A DNA stretch of 64,000 nucleotides. It comes from Candidatus Rokuibacteriota bacterium (GTDB lineage: Bacteria; Methylomirabilota; Methylomirabilia; Rokubacteriales; CSP1-6). This document shows positions 6,984-15,404 of the stretch, one piece after another. The notes under the pieces are model-generated. The model was not told where the DNA came from and did no database searches. It saw only the letters and a list, made by a program, of their open reading frames with translations. The stretch's first letter is position 1; each line of letters starts with the position of its first letter. Position numbers and translations under genes: made by a program. The stretch lies in contig QHSU01000066.1 of NCBI GenBank assembly GCA_003220535.1, positions 124,001-188,000 on the forward strand, given 5' to 3'.

Positions 6984-8885
6984 ATGGCGAAGAGCGTCTA
7001 TGACGAGATGTATGCGCGATCGATGAGGGACCCGGAGGGCTTCTGGGCGGCGGCCGCCGAGGACATCCACTGGGACAGGCGCTGGGACCGCGTCTTCGAC
7101 GACTCGCGCAAGCCCTTCTCCCGCTGGTTCACGGGAGGCGCGCTCAACACCTGCTACAACGCGCTGGACCTGCATGTGGATCGCGGCCGCGGCAAGCAGC
7201 GAGCGCTCGTCTACGACAGCCCCGTCACCGGCACGGTCAAGGCTTATACGTATCGCGAGCTCCGCGACGCGGTGGCCCTCTGCGCCGGCATGCTCCGACG
7301 CCAGGGCATCGAGAAAGGCGACCGCGTGATCGTCTACATGCCGATGGTGCCCGAGGCCGTGATCGCGATGCTCGCGTGCGCGCGCATCGGCGCGATCCAT
7401 TCCGTGGTCTTCGGTGGCTTCGCGTCCAACGAGCTGGCCAAGCGCATCGACGACGCCAAGCCCAAGCTGATTCTTTCGGCCTCCTGCGGCATCGAGGTCA
7501 ACCGCGTCATCCCCTACAAGCCGCTGCTCGACGGCGCGATCGAGCTGGCGGAGTACAAGGTCCCCCGCTGCGTGATCCTGCAGCGTCAGCAAGAAGCGGC
7601 GCCGATGGTCCGCAAGCGGGACCACGACTGGAACGAGGCGATCGCCGGCGCCACGCCCGCGGAGTGCGTGCCCGTCGCCGCCACCGATCCGCTCTATATC
7701 CTCTACACCTCGGGCACCACCGGGATTCCCAAGGGTGTCGTGCGCGACAACGGGGGTCACGCGGTGGCCCTCAAGTGGTCCATGGGCTCGGTCTACGGCA
7801 TGGGATCGGGCGAAGTCTACTGGGCAGCCTCCGACATCGGCTGGGTGGTCGGCCACTCGTACATCGTCTACGCGCCCTTGCTCAAGGGCTGCACCTCCAT
7901 CCTGTACGAGGGCAAGCCGGTCGGCACGCCCGATCCCGGGGCGTTCTGGCGACTCATCGCGGAACACGGCGTGAACGCGCTCTTCACCGCCCCGACGGCG
8001 TTCCGCGCGATCAAGAAGGAGGATCCGCAGGGGGCGCACATGACGAAGTACGACCTGGCGCGATTCCGCACGCTCTTCCTCGCCGGCGAACGCTGTGACC
8101 CCGACACGCTCCACTGGGCGGAGGACAAGCTCGGCGTGCCCGTCGTGGATCACTGGTGGCAGACCGAAACGGGATGGCCGATCGCCGCGAACTGCGTCGG
8201 CCTGGGCATGCTGCCGGTGAAAGCCGGATCCCCCACGAAGCCGGTGCCGGGGTACGACGTCCGCGCCCTCGGCGAAGACAACCAGGAGCTCCCCGCCGGC
8301 CAGATCGGCTCGATCGCCATCCGGCTGCCCCTGCCGCCCGGCTGCCTGCCCACGCTCTGGCACAACGACGCCGGATACGAGACGTCCTACCTCACGAAGC
8401 ATCCCGGCTACTACCTGACGGGCGACGCGGGCTACAGAGACGAGGACGGGTACGTCTACATCATGAGCCGCGTGGACGACATCATCAACGTCGCCGGGCA
8501 CCGGCTCTCCACGGGCGCGATGGAAGAGGTGCTCGCCGCCCATCCCGACGTGGCCGAGTGCGCCGTCGTCGGCGTCGCCGACGAGATCAAGGGCGAAGTC
8601 CCCGTCGGCTTCGTCGTCACCAAGGCGGGTGTCGCCCGCGGCGAAGCCGAGATCGTCCGGGAGCTGGTCGAGAAGGTGCGCGAGCAGATCGGCCCGGTCG
8701 CCGCGTTCAAGACCGCGCTCGTCGTCAAGCGCCTGCCCAAGACGCGCTCGGGCAAGATCCTGCGCGGGACGATGAAGAAGATCGCCGACGGCCACGAGTA
8801 CGGCGTGCCGGCGACGATCGACGATCCCACGATTCTCGCGGAGATCACCGACGCGCTCGGGAGCAAGGGGTACCCGAAGAAGTAG
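6984..8885 (+). CDS. prpE: acyl-CoA synthetase, propionyl-CoA synthetase (PrpE) type
   Basis: 633 residues from the ATG at 6984 (GGGAGG upstream); longer upstream starts lack an RBS. It has the N-terminal ACAS domain, the P-loop TSGTTGIPKGVVRDNGGH (from residue 242) and DHWWQTETGWP. K591 in TRSGKILRG is the catalytic lysine that is acetylated in this family. The RDNGGH variant is typical of PrpE rather than acetyl-CoA synthetase (HTTGGY), so propionate or a short acyl chain is the likely substrate. It is transcribed away from the sulfite reductase operon; 6866-6983 should hold both promoters. Confidence 0.88.
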   Translation: MAKSVYDEMYARSMRDPEGFWAAAAEDIHWDRRWDRVFDDSRKPFSRWFTGGALNTCYNALDLHVDRGRGKQRALVYDSPVTGTVKAYTYRELRDAVALCAGMLRRQGIEKGDRVIVYMPMVPEAVIAMLACARIGAIHSVVFGGFASNELAKRIDDAKPKLILSASCGIEVNRVIPYKPLLDGAIELAEYKVPRCVILQRQQEAAPMVRKRDHDWNEAIAGATPAECVPVAATDPLYILYTSGTTGIPKGVVRDNGGHAVALKWSMGSVYGMGSGEVYWAASDIGWVVGHSYIVYAPLLKGCTSILYEGKPVGTPDPGAFWRLIAEHGVNALFTAPTAFRAIKKEDPQGAHMTKYDLARFRTLFLAGERCDPDTLHWAEDKLGVPVVDHWWQTETGWPIAANCVGLGMLPVKAGSPTKPVPGYDVRALGEDNQELPAGQIGSIAIRLPLPPGCLPTLWHNDAGYETSYLTKHPGYYLTGDAGYRDEDGYVYIMSRVDDIINVAGHRLSTGAMEEVLAAHPDVAECAVVGVADEIKGEVPVGFVVTKAGVARGEAEIVRELVEKVREQIGPVAAFKTALVVKRLPKTRSGKILRGTMKKIADGHEYGVPATIDDPTILAEITDALGSKGYPKK

Positions 8886-8897
8886 CGGCGCCCGCGC

Positions 8898-10106
8898 TCA
8901 ATCGCGGCGGAACCGCCACCACAGCGCGAGCGCGCCCAGGGCGGCGAGGCCGACGGTGCCGTTCCAGAGGAACGCCGCCGAGACGCCCCACCACTGCGAG
9001 ATCGTGCCGACGATGAACGCGCCGATCGGGAAGACACCACCCGAGACCCATGTGTAGAGGCTCATCACACGCCCGCGCATCACGTCCGGCGCCTGGAGCT
9101 GGATCGACGTATTGCAGCTCGCCATTAGCATGATCCCCCAGTAGCCGGTGAAGAACAGGAGGGGCACGGCGAACTCGATGCGGCGCGTGAGACCGAGACC
9201 GAGCAGCATGCCGAACGAGAGCGTCGCCGCGGCGAACATCGAGCGAAGCGACGGATAGCGCGAGGCGCGCGCGCCGACCGTGAGCGCTCCCGCCACCGCG
9301 CCCACGCCGAGCGACGCCATGAGAAAGCCGAACCCCTCCGCGCCGAGGCCCAGCACGTTCTTGGCCAGGAGCGGCACGTACACGCTGAAATTGAAGATGC
9401 AGAGGCTCACCACGAAGACGAGACCCATCGCGAGCCGGAGCCGCGGCGTGGCCGCGGCGTAGCGCACACCCTCCGCGATCTCCTCGAAGATCGTCGCGCG
9501 CGCGGTGCGGGGCGGCGGCTCCGGCACCTTCATCCGGAGGAGCGTGACGATGACGCCGAGGAAGCCGAGGCTGTTGACGAAGAACGTGGGCGCCACGCCG
9601 AGGCGTCCGATCACGACCCCGGCGACGGCGGGCCCGACGATCCGCGCGAGGTTGAACCCCGCGGAGTTGAGCGCGACAGCGCTCGACACGTCGGCCCGGC
9701 CGACCAGCTCCATCACGAACGACTGGCGCGCGGGCTGGTCCACGACGTTGGCGAACCCCAGGGCGAGCCCAAGCACGGCCACGTGCCAGTACTCGACGTG
9801 GCCCGTCGCCACCAGCAAGGCGAGGAGGAGTCCCTGGCACGCGAGCGTCGTCTGGGTGGCGACGAGCAGTGGGCGCTTCGGCAAGCGGTCGGCGACGGCG
9901 CCGCTGACGATGGAGAAGAGCAGCACCGGCGAGAACTGGAGCGTCGCGAGGAGGCCAAGCTTGAAGGGGGAATTCGTCAGCTGCAGGACGAGCCAGGCTT
10001 GCGCCACGTTCTGCATCCAGCTCCCGATCTGCGCGGCGAACTGAGAGAAATAGAAGCGGCGGAAGTCGCTGTGGTTCAGCGCCCGCAGGCCGTGGGGAAA
10101 CGCCAT
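8898..10106 (-). CDS. MFS exporter (EntS-like)
   Basis: 402 residues with about 11-12 hydrophobic segments. It shows the MFS loop motif GAVADRLPKRPLL between TM2 and TM3 and the NVVDQPARQSFVMELVG loop seen in the EntS/DHA3 drug and siderophore exporters. Proton-driven efflux across the inner membrane is the family role; the substrate is unknown. It is convergent with prpE, with 12 bases between stops. No siderophore genes are nearby. Confidence 0.88.
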   Translation of the reverse strand: MAFPHGLRALNHSDFRRFYFSQFAAQIGSWMQNVAQAWLVLQLTNSPFKLGLLATLQFSPVLLFSIVSGAVADRLPKRPLLVATQTTLACQGLLLALLVATGHVEYWHVAVLGLALGFANVVDQPARQSFVMELVGRADVSSAVALNSAGFNLARIVGPAVAGVVIGRLGVAPTFFVNSLGFLGVIVTLLRMKVPEPPPRTARATIFEEIAEGVRYAAATPRLRLAMGLVFVVSLCIFNFSVYVPLLAKNVLGLGAEGFGFLMASLGVGAVAGALTVGARASRYPSLRSMFAAATLSFGMLLGLGLTRRIEFAVPLLFFTGYWGIMLMASCNTSIQLQAPDVMRGRVMSLYTWVSGGVFPIGAFIVGTISQWWGVSAAFLWNGTVGLAALGALALWWRFRRD

Positions 10107-10248
10107 CAGCTCTGCGGCGAGCCTGGCCTAACCATGAGCGCAATACGCGCGAGGCGGACGGGTCCTGGCGCCGGGGGCGATCGGGTCCTCGGCGCTCACG
10201 GCGCCGATATCGTCCTCCGTCGGCTCGCCTCCGTCGTTTCGCCCTCGT

Positions 10249-10689
10249 TCAGGCCGACGCCAGGTTTGAGGTGCAGTGCGGGCACCGCTTCGCCTTCGCC
10301 GGGATCGCCGTCGCGCACCAGGCGCACTCCTTGGTCGGCGCCGCCGCTTGGGCCGCCGGCTTCGGGAACAGGTGGTTGACCTGCCGGACCAGCATGAAGA
10401 CGGCGAACGACACGATGACGAAGTTGATCACCGCGTTCAGGAAGATGCCGTAGTTGAGCGTCGGCGCGCCCGCCGCCTTCGCGGCGGCGAGCGTCGGGAA
10501 CGACTGAGCGGAGAGGCTCACGAAGAAATTCGTGAAGTCCACACCCCCGAGCAGCCGCCCGATCGGCGGCATGAGGACGTCGTTGACGAGCGAGGTGACG
10601 ATGGCGCCGAAGCTCGCCCCGATGATCACGCCGACGGCGAGGTCGACGACATTGCCACGCATGATGAACGTCTTGAACTCGCTCAGCAT
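10249..10689 (-). CDS. mscL: large-conductance mechanosensitive channel with C-terminal zinc ribbon
   Basis: Emergency osmotic release channel. The 146-residue protein starts MLSEFKTFIMRGNVVDLAVG, the canonical MscL amphipathic N-helix and TM1; TM2 is around AVINFVIVSFAVFMLVRQ. The usual C-terminal helix is followed by an added CxxC-x10-CxxC ribbon (C122, C125, C136, C139), which the E. coli protein lacks. The ribbon would sit in the cytoplasm. The start is supported by GGAGGAAG upstream, which is the tail of the dienelactone hydrolase remnant. Confidence 0.95.
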   Translation of the reverse strand: MLSEFKTFIMRGNVVDLAVGVIIGASFGAIVTSLVNDVLMPPIGRLLGGVDFTNFFVSLSAQSFPTLAAAKAAGAPTLNYGIFLNAVINFVIVSFAVFMLVRQVNHLFPKPAAQAAAPTKECAWCATAIPAKAKRCPHCTSNLASA

Positions 10690-10701
10690 GAGCCCTTCCT
10701 C

Positions 10702-10857
10702 CTACCCCAGATGCTGCTTGAGGAACTCAAGCGTCCGGGTGCGCGCCAGCTTGGCGCTGGCCTCGTGATAGCTTCCTCGTTCGTCGCAGTTGAACCCATG
10801 TTCGTCGCAGTTGAACCCATGGCCGGCCGGATAGACGTTCATCGGTACGTCCGGATG
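10702..10857 (-). pseudogene. C-terminal remnant of dienelactone hydrolase with internal tandem duplication
   Basis: The minus strand reads HPDVPMNVYPAGHGFNCDEH, then GFNCDERGSYHEASAKLA and a terminal LEFLKQHLG. This is the His-containing C-terminus of dienelactone hydrolases (normally GHGFNCDERGSYH once). The seven codons HGFNCDE occur twice as a perfect 21-nt tandem repeat. An in-frame TAG sits directly upstream of HPDV, and the nucleophile and Asp regions are absent. The last codons overlap the ribosome-binding region of mscL. Confidence 0.75.
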
Positions 10858-10904
10858 CTACAACGGGCGGCCGGAGAGCGCGAGGGGCGAGGTACCTCGG
10901 GAGG

Positions 10905-11078
10905 TTAGACGGACGAAACGTGCGCGCCCTCGGGGGCGCGCCGCTCGAGATCCGCCGATCGGGCCGTCGAGGCCTGGGCCTCCCGACCGGGACGAAGTCG
11001 GTAGAGGACCTCCTCGGCAACGAGCCAAAGGGGAAGGCCGAGCACGACAACGTACGCGATCAGGTTTTCCAGTGCCAT
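10905..11078 (-). CDS. Small single-pass membrane protein, unknown
   Basis: 57 residues from the ATG at 11078, preceded by GGAGGACGAACC. It is an N-terminal hydrophobic helix (LIAYVVVLGLPLWLVAEEVL) followed by a basic, polar tail rich in R, E and A. No family recognised. It resembles small inner-membrane peptides of the YccF/PspC size class but without their motifs. The strong RBS favours a real gene. Confidence 0.55.
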   Translation of the reverse strand: MALENLIAYVVVLGLPLWLVAEEVLYRLRPGREAQASTARSADLERRAPEGAHVSSV

Positions 11079-11255
11079 GGTTCGTCCTCCTTGGCGGTGA
11101 GCGCATCGCATGGGTCGTGCCATCCCGGATGTCCCGGAATTACCGCTTTGCCGATCGGCGGACTCCGGCAAGAGCGGGCGAATCGCCCGATCCGCACGGT
11201 AAGCTCGCCCGACCGGTTCCCTGGTATCCTCTAGGCTCCGGTGAGAGGAGATCGC

Positions 11256-11531
11256 ATGCGAATTCCTATCGCGCTGGTTGCGGCTCTACTGCTGACGGGC
11301 TGCGGCCCCCTCGACCTCCGCGGAACCGAGTGGAAGAAGGCCGGCACCATGTTCCAGGAGGTGTCGCTGGTCGAGGTGGAGTGTGCCCGCAAGGCGTTCG
11401 AGATCGGCCCGGGGCCGGATCTGGTCCTTGGGGGCCTGCTCGACGTTGGCCGTATTGCGGTCCAGGAGTCGAGGCAGGCTGGTGCGTTCAGCGATTGCAT
11501 GACGAGCGCAGGATATCAGCGCTCGAGCTGA
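11256..11531 (+). CDS. Small lipoprotein, unknown
   Basis: 91 residues from the ATG at 11256, with GAGAGGAG upstream. MRIPIALVAALLLTGCG is a short lipoprotein signal with lipobox LLTG|C. The mature part carries two more cysteines (VEVECARKAFEIG and FSDCMTSAGY) that could form a disulfide, in the style of small envelope lipoproteins. No family recognised. It is co-directional with the enoyl-CoA hydratase downstream. Confidence 0.7.
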   Translation: MRIPIALVAALLLTGCGPLDLRGTEWKKAGTMFQEVSLVEVECARKAFEIGPGPDLVLGGLLDVGRIAVQESRQAGAFSDCMTSAGYQRSS

Positions 11532-11536
11532 CCACG

Positions 11537-11680
11537 ATGCGTGCGGCGCTTCACCAGGGTGCTCGGACGTTCACGACCGGCGAGGCCGAGAGCATCCCGG
11601 CGGACCGACTGCTCGCGGGCGAGGCCAAGGCCTCGGACGGCACTACCGAGGGTCGGATCGAGTTCCAGCTCGGGCAGTGA
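11537..11680 (+). CDS. Possible 47-residue peptide abutting the enoyl-CoA hydratase gene
   Basis: An ATG-started frame encoding MRAALHQGARTFTTGEAESI and ending EGRIEFQLGQ. Its TGA shares a base with the next ATG (TGATG). There is no recognisable family and no clear RBS. It could be translated and coupled to the downstream gene, or be a remnant or chance ORF in high-G+C DNA. Confidence 0.25.
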   Translation: MRAALHQGARTFTTGEAESIPADRLLAGEAKASDGTTEGRIEFQLGQ

Positions 11681-12615
11681 TGACCTTCAGCGAGATCCGC
11701 TACGACGTCGAGGACGGAGTCTGCACGGTAACCCTGAACCGCCGGGATCGGCTCAACGCGGTCACCGCGACGATGCTTGGCGAGCTCGGCGAGGCGTGGG
11801 ATCGCGCCGACGCCGACGACGCCGTGCGTGCGGTCATCGTGACTGGGGCCGGGCGCGCCTTCTGCGCGGGCGCCGATCTCGGCGCCGGCGGCGCGACATT
11901 CGATTATAGGCGCGCCTCGGCCGGCGGGGCCCCAGCCCCGCGACGGCCTGCAGCGCGCACTGCCGGCGCCGGCTCGCGTGGCCGGTCCGCTTCCGCCGAG
12001 GACCACCGCGACGGCGGCGGCATCGTCACACTCCGAGTCTTCGACATGAAGAAGCCGGTGATCGCCGCGATCAACGGGCCCGCGGTCGGGTTCGGAATCA
12101 CGCTGACCCTGCCGATGGACATCCGGATCGCATCCACGGCGGCGCGCATCGGCTTCGTCTTCGCGCGCCGCGGCGTCGTGCCCGAGGCCTGCAGCACGTG
12201 GTTCCTGCCGCGGCTCGTCGGGATCAGCCAGGCCGCCGAATGGATCTACACCGGGCGCGTCTTCAGCGCCGAGGAGGCGCTGGGGGGAGGGCTCGTGAGC
12301 CGCGTCGTCGCGCCGGACGCGCTGCTACCGGCGGCGCGAGAGCTTGCGCGCGAGATCGCCGAGAACACGTCCGCGATCTCGGTGGCGCTGGCCCGTCAGA
12401 TGATGTGGAAGCTGCTCGGCGCCGACCATCCGATGGACGCCCACCGCCTCGACTCGCAGGCGATGTTCTGGACCGGCCGCTCCGCCGACGCCCGGGAGGG
12501 CGTCACCGCCTTCCTCGAGAAGCGTCCGGCACGGTTCACCCTGCGGCCGAGCGTGGACCTGCCGCCCTTCTACCCGTGGTGGCGGCCGCGCCCGTCCCCG
12601 TCGTCACGCGACTGA
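11680..12615 (+). CDS. enoyl-CoA hydratase/isomerase family (crotonase) with palindrome-encoded insertion
   Basis: 311 residues; ATG at 11680, with a GTG at 11677 as alternative. It has the crotonase CoA-binding and oxyanion features GAGRAFCAGADLG and KPVIAAINGPAVGFG, then the MDIRIAS and RRGVVPEACSTWFLPRLVG segments. This enzyme class hydrates or isomerises enoyl-CoA esters. Between GATFDY and DGGGIVTLRVFD there is a low-complexity stretch rich in A, G, P and R. Residues 79-91 (ASAGGAPAPRRPA) come from the dispersed palindromic element. The insertion lies in a variable surface loop, so activity may survive. Confidence 0.88.
   Translation: MTFSEIRYDVEDGVCTVTLNRRDRLNAVTATMLGELGEAWDRADADDAVRAVIVTGAGRAFCAGADLGAGGATFDYRRASAGGAPAPRRPAARTAGAGSRGRSASAEDHRDGGGIVTLRVFDMKKPVIAAINGPAVGFGITLTLPMDIRIASTAARIGFVFARRGVVPEACSTWFLPRLVGISQAAEWIYTGRVFSAEEALGGGLVSRVVAPDALLPAARELAREIAENTSAISVALARQMMWKLLGADHPMDAHRLDSQAMFWTGRSADAREGVTAFLEKRPARFTLRPSVDLPPFYPWWRPRPSPSSRD
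11913..11951 (+). repeat. Dispersed palindromic element, copy B (in-frame inside enoyl-CoA hydratase)
   Basis: 39 nt identical to copy A (4359-4397). Inner stem 11924-11930/11935-11941, loop CCCA, two-base bulge, outer stem 11919-11923/11944-11948. It is translated in the plus direction without breaking the reading frame. Confidence 0.85.
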
Positions 12616-12720
12616 CCACGGACGCGCGTCGACGTCGATAAGAGATCGTGATAGGTCCGATCACGAGAATTCACTCGCCTCGTCGGCCCTTCGGTGGCAG
12701 AGCGGAGCCGTTCGATCAGG

Positions 12721-13215
12721 TCAGCGAGACTGCGTCGACTTCCACTGCGCGACGTTGCTCTCGATCTGCCGCGCGTGGTTTTCCAGATGGTCGGCGTAGA
12801 TCTGGAGCCAGTCCTCGGCGGTGTAGCGCCCGGACTCCGTGTGGTGGCCGACGCGCGTCCACGCTTCGTCGGGCAGGCCGCGGATCAGCGCTGCGGTGCT
12901 GGCGCGCACCGCCTCGACCACGGCGAGCGCCGGCTCGAGCGGCAGATGGTGATAGTCGAAGACCCCCGCCCAGTTGTCCTGGTCATAGCCCTGGATCGTC
13001 GGGGTCCTCTCGGCGACGACGAACCGGATGCGCGCGTAGGCATTCGTCTCGGAATCGGCGCAGTGGCAGACGATCTCGTGCGCCGACCATTCCTTCGGGG
13101 CCGGACGCCACGTGAGGGCCTGCGGGGGGACTTTGGCCAGCGCCCCGCGCAGGCGGGCGGGACCATCGGCGTACTGCTGGATCAGGGCCTCGCGCTTCGC
13201 GCGATCGAGCGGCAT
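12721..13215 (-). CDS. DinB-like/DUF664-type four-helix protein
   Basis: 164 residues from MPLDRAKREALIQQ (ATG 13215). It shows the WSAHEIVCHCADSE segment after helix 1 and the late YADHLENHARQI segment, the His-rich positions that bind a divalent metal in the DinB/YfiT superfamily. Members include thiol transferases (bacillithiol, mycothiol) and proteins of unknown role. It is followed closely upstream by the SnoaL-like gene on the same strand, 2 bases apart, so the two are probably cotranscribed. Confidence 0.85.
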   Translation of the reverse strand: MPLDRAKREALIQQYADGPARLRGALAKVPPQALTWRPAPKEWSAHEIVCHCADSETNAYARIRFVVAERTPTIQGYDQDNWAGVFDYHHLPLEPALAVVEAVRASTAALIRGLPDEAWTRVGHHTESGRYTAEDWLQIYADHLENHARQIESNVAQWKSTQSR

Positions 13216-13217
13216 CG

Positions 13218-13646
13218 TCAGCGGCCTTCGAGCTTCCGGCGGAGCACCTTCGCGACCGCCTCGGGTGCGAAGCCGAGCTGGAGCAGCGCCTGGCCCGAGT
13301 CGAAGTATTCCCGGTAGGCCGAGATCTTGCCGTGCCCCAGCTCGAAGAGGCTCATGCCCCGGAACTGGATCTTCCGGCCGGCGCTCCGCGGCACCGCGTC
13401 GGTCACGACGTAACCGAAGGTCCACTCCGCGGCTGCCCGCTCCGCCGACTCCACCACGACGTCCATGGCCCACGTGTAGTCGCGGCCCTCGCGGAACATG
13501 CGCTCGAACATCGCGCGGAGCCCGGCATGACCCCGGTGCTCGCCGTAGAAGGTGTCGTGATAGGTCGCGCCCAACGTGAAGCAGGCGACGAGCGCGCCCA
13601 CGTCCTGCCGGTTGAACGCCGTGGTGAAGTCGCCGACGATACTCAT
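13218..13646 (-). CDS. SnoaL-like/NTF2-fold protein
   Basis: 142 residues from MSIVGDFTTAFNRQDVGALV. The N-terminal helix, the CFTLGATYHDTFYGEHRG loop and GMSLFELGHGKISAYREYFD are the signature of SnoaL-type polyketide cyclase/ketosteroid-isomerase folds. Such proteins may be isomerases, hydrolases or binding proteins; no catalytic set can be assigned. First of a two-gene unit with the DinB-like protein. Confidence 0.82.
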   Translation of the reverse strand: MSIVGDFTTAFNRQDVGALVACFTLGATYHDTFYGEHRGHAGLRAMFERMFREGRDYTWAMDVVVESAERAAAEWTFGYVVTDAVPRSAGRKIQFRGMSLFELGHGKISAYREYFDSGQALLQLGFAPEAVAKVLRRKLEGR

Positions 13647-13767
13647 CGCACTCACTCTACTGAGCGCTCGGGACCCGCGCAACTGCGGACTTATCGGAAC
13701 GCCCGGGACAGAGTATGATCTCCGTTACCGTCTACGCCCCACCATTCGGAGCGGAAAGGAACAGGCC

Positions 13768-14115
13768 ATGAGCATCAAGCGTCACGGCGTCGGGCCCCGG
13801 CTCTCCCAGGCAGTCGTCCACGGCGACACGGTGTACCTGGCCGGCATGGTCGCGGCGGACCCGTCGGCAGACGCCAAGGGTCAGACCCAGCAGATCCTCA
13901 AGAAGATCGACGAGACGCTGGCGGCGGTCGGCAGCCACAAGTCGAAGATTCTGTCCGCCACCGTGTACGTCGCCAATATGGGGATCTACAACGACATGAA
14001 CGCGGCCTGGGACGGCTGGGTCGACCCCGCCAACACGCCGGCGCGGGCGACCGTCGAAGCGCGGCTGGCGTCGCCCAAGTACCTGGTCGAGATCATGGCC
14101 GTCGCGGCCATCTAG
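13768..14115 (+). CDS. RidA/YjgF family protein
   Basis: 115 residues from the ATG at 13768 (GGAAAGGA upstream). LSQAVVHGDTVYLAGMVAAD and the C-terminal PARATVEARLASPKYLVEIM match the RidA/Rid family, which hydrolyses reactive enamine/imine intermediates. The arginine in the PARATVEARL segment is the substrate carboxylate contact in deaminating members. It lies 37 bases before the thiolase gene and is probably cotranscribed. Confidence 0.9.
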   Translation: MSIKRHGVGPRLSQAVVHGDTVYLAGMVAADPSADAKGQTQQILKKIDETLAAVGSHKSKILSATVYVANMGIYNDMNAAWDGWVDPANTPARATVEARLASPKYLVEIMAVAAI

Positions 14116-14152
14116 TCAGCGCCAGGCGCGACTACAAAGTAAGGAGACCGTC

Positions 14153-15340
14153 ATGAGAGAAGCCGTCATCGTCGCCAGCTCGCGGACGCCGCTCGCCAAG
14201 TCGTTCCGGGGATCGTTCAACCTGACGCGCCCCGACGACTTCACCGCGCACTGCATCAAGGACGTTCTCGGGAAGGTTCCCCAGCTCGACTCCAAGGAGG
14301 TCGAGGACGTGATCATGGGCTGCGGCCAGCCGCACGGCTCGCAGGGCCACAACATCGCCCGGGTGGCGGCGATGCGGGCGGGCCTGCCGGTCACTGTCGC
14401 CGGGCTCACCCTGAACCGCTTTTGCTCCTCGGGGCTCCAGGCGATCGCGATCGCGGCCAACTACGTCATCAACGACGGGGCCGACGCCATGATCGGCGGC
14501 GGCGTCGAGTCCATCACGATGGCCAAGCGCGACAGTGACCCGAACCCGTGGGTGAAGGAGCACCTCCCCGGCGTCTACATGGTCATGGGCGACACGGCCG
14601 AGGTCGTCGCCAAGCGCTACAAGATCACGCGCGAGACCCAGGACCGCTACGCGCTCCTGAGTCAGCAGCGCACGGCGCGCGCCCAACAGGAAGGGTTCTT
14701 CAAGGAGGAGATCGCGCCGATGCACGTCACGCGCGGCATCCTCGACAAGCAGACGAGCGCGGTCGTTGGCCAGGAGCCGTACTACTGCGAGAAGGACGAG
14801 TGCAACCGCGCCGACACCACGCTCGAGGGATTGCTGAAGCTCCCCCCGCACTTCGACAAGGACTCCGGTCAGGGCACCGTCACGGCCGGCAACTCCTCCC
14901 AGCTCTCCGACGGCGCCAGCGCGACGCTCGTGATGTCGATGGACCGCGCGAAGGCCCTGGGCATCCGGCCCAAGCTCGTCTTCCGCGGATTCGCCGTCGC
15001 CGGCTGCGAGCCGGACGAGATGGGCATCGGCCCTGTGTTTGCGGTGCCGAAGCTCCTCAAGCGTCACGGCCTCGAGATCGCCGACATCGACCTGTGGGAG
15101 CTGAACGAGGCGTTCGCCTCGCAGGTCGTCTACTGCCGTGACCGGCTCGGCCTCGACCCGGAAAAGCTCAACGTCAACGGCGGCTCGATCTCGATCGGCC
15201 ACCCGTTCGGCATGACGGGCTCGCGCATGGTCGGCACCATCGCCAACGAGATGCTGCGGCGCAAGGCGCGCTACGGCGTGGTGACCATGTGCATCGGCGG
15301 CGGCCAGGGCGCCGCCGGGCTCTTCGAGGCGTGCAGCTGA
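14153..15340 (+). CDS. acetyl-CoA acetyltransferase (thiolase)
   Basis: 395 residues. The acylated cysteine is in LNRFCSSGLQAI, the histidine in NGGSISIGHPFGMTGSRM, and the second cysteine in TMCIGGGQGAAG. This is the complete Cys-His-Cys thiolase set. It could be the degradative FadA type or biosynthetic AtoB/PhaA type; no partner FadB or PhaB gene adjoins it. ATG at 14153 with AAGGAGA upstream. Confidence 0.95.
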   Translation: MREAVIVASSRTPLAKSFRGSFNLTRPDDFTAHCIKDVLGKVPQLDSKEVEDVIMGCGQPHGSQGHNIARVAAMRAGLPVTVAGLTLNRFCSSGLQAIAIAANYVINDGADAMIGGGVESITMAKRDSDPNPWVKEHLPGVYMVMGDTAEVVAKRYKITRETQDRYALLSQQRTARAQQEGFFKEEIAPMHVTRGILDKQTSAVVGQEPYYCEKDECNRADTTLEGLLKLPPHFDKDSGQGTVTAGNSSQLSDGASATLVMSMDRAKALGIRPKLVFRGFAVAGCEPDEMGIGPVFAVPKLLKRHGLEIADIDLWELNEAFASQVVYCRDRLGLDPEKLNVNGGSISIGHPFGMTGSRMVGTIANEMLRRKARYGVVTMCIGGGQGAAGLFEACS

Positions 15341-15404
15341 AGACACTCTGCTTCGCCTGAACGAAACGCGGCCGCGAGAGATTCGGCCTCCGGCGGGCTC
15401 TGCT

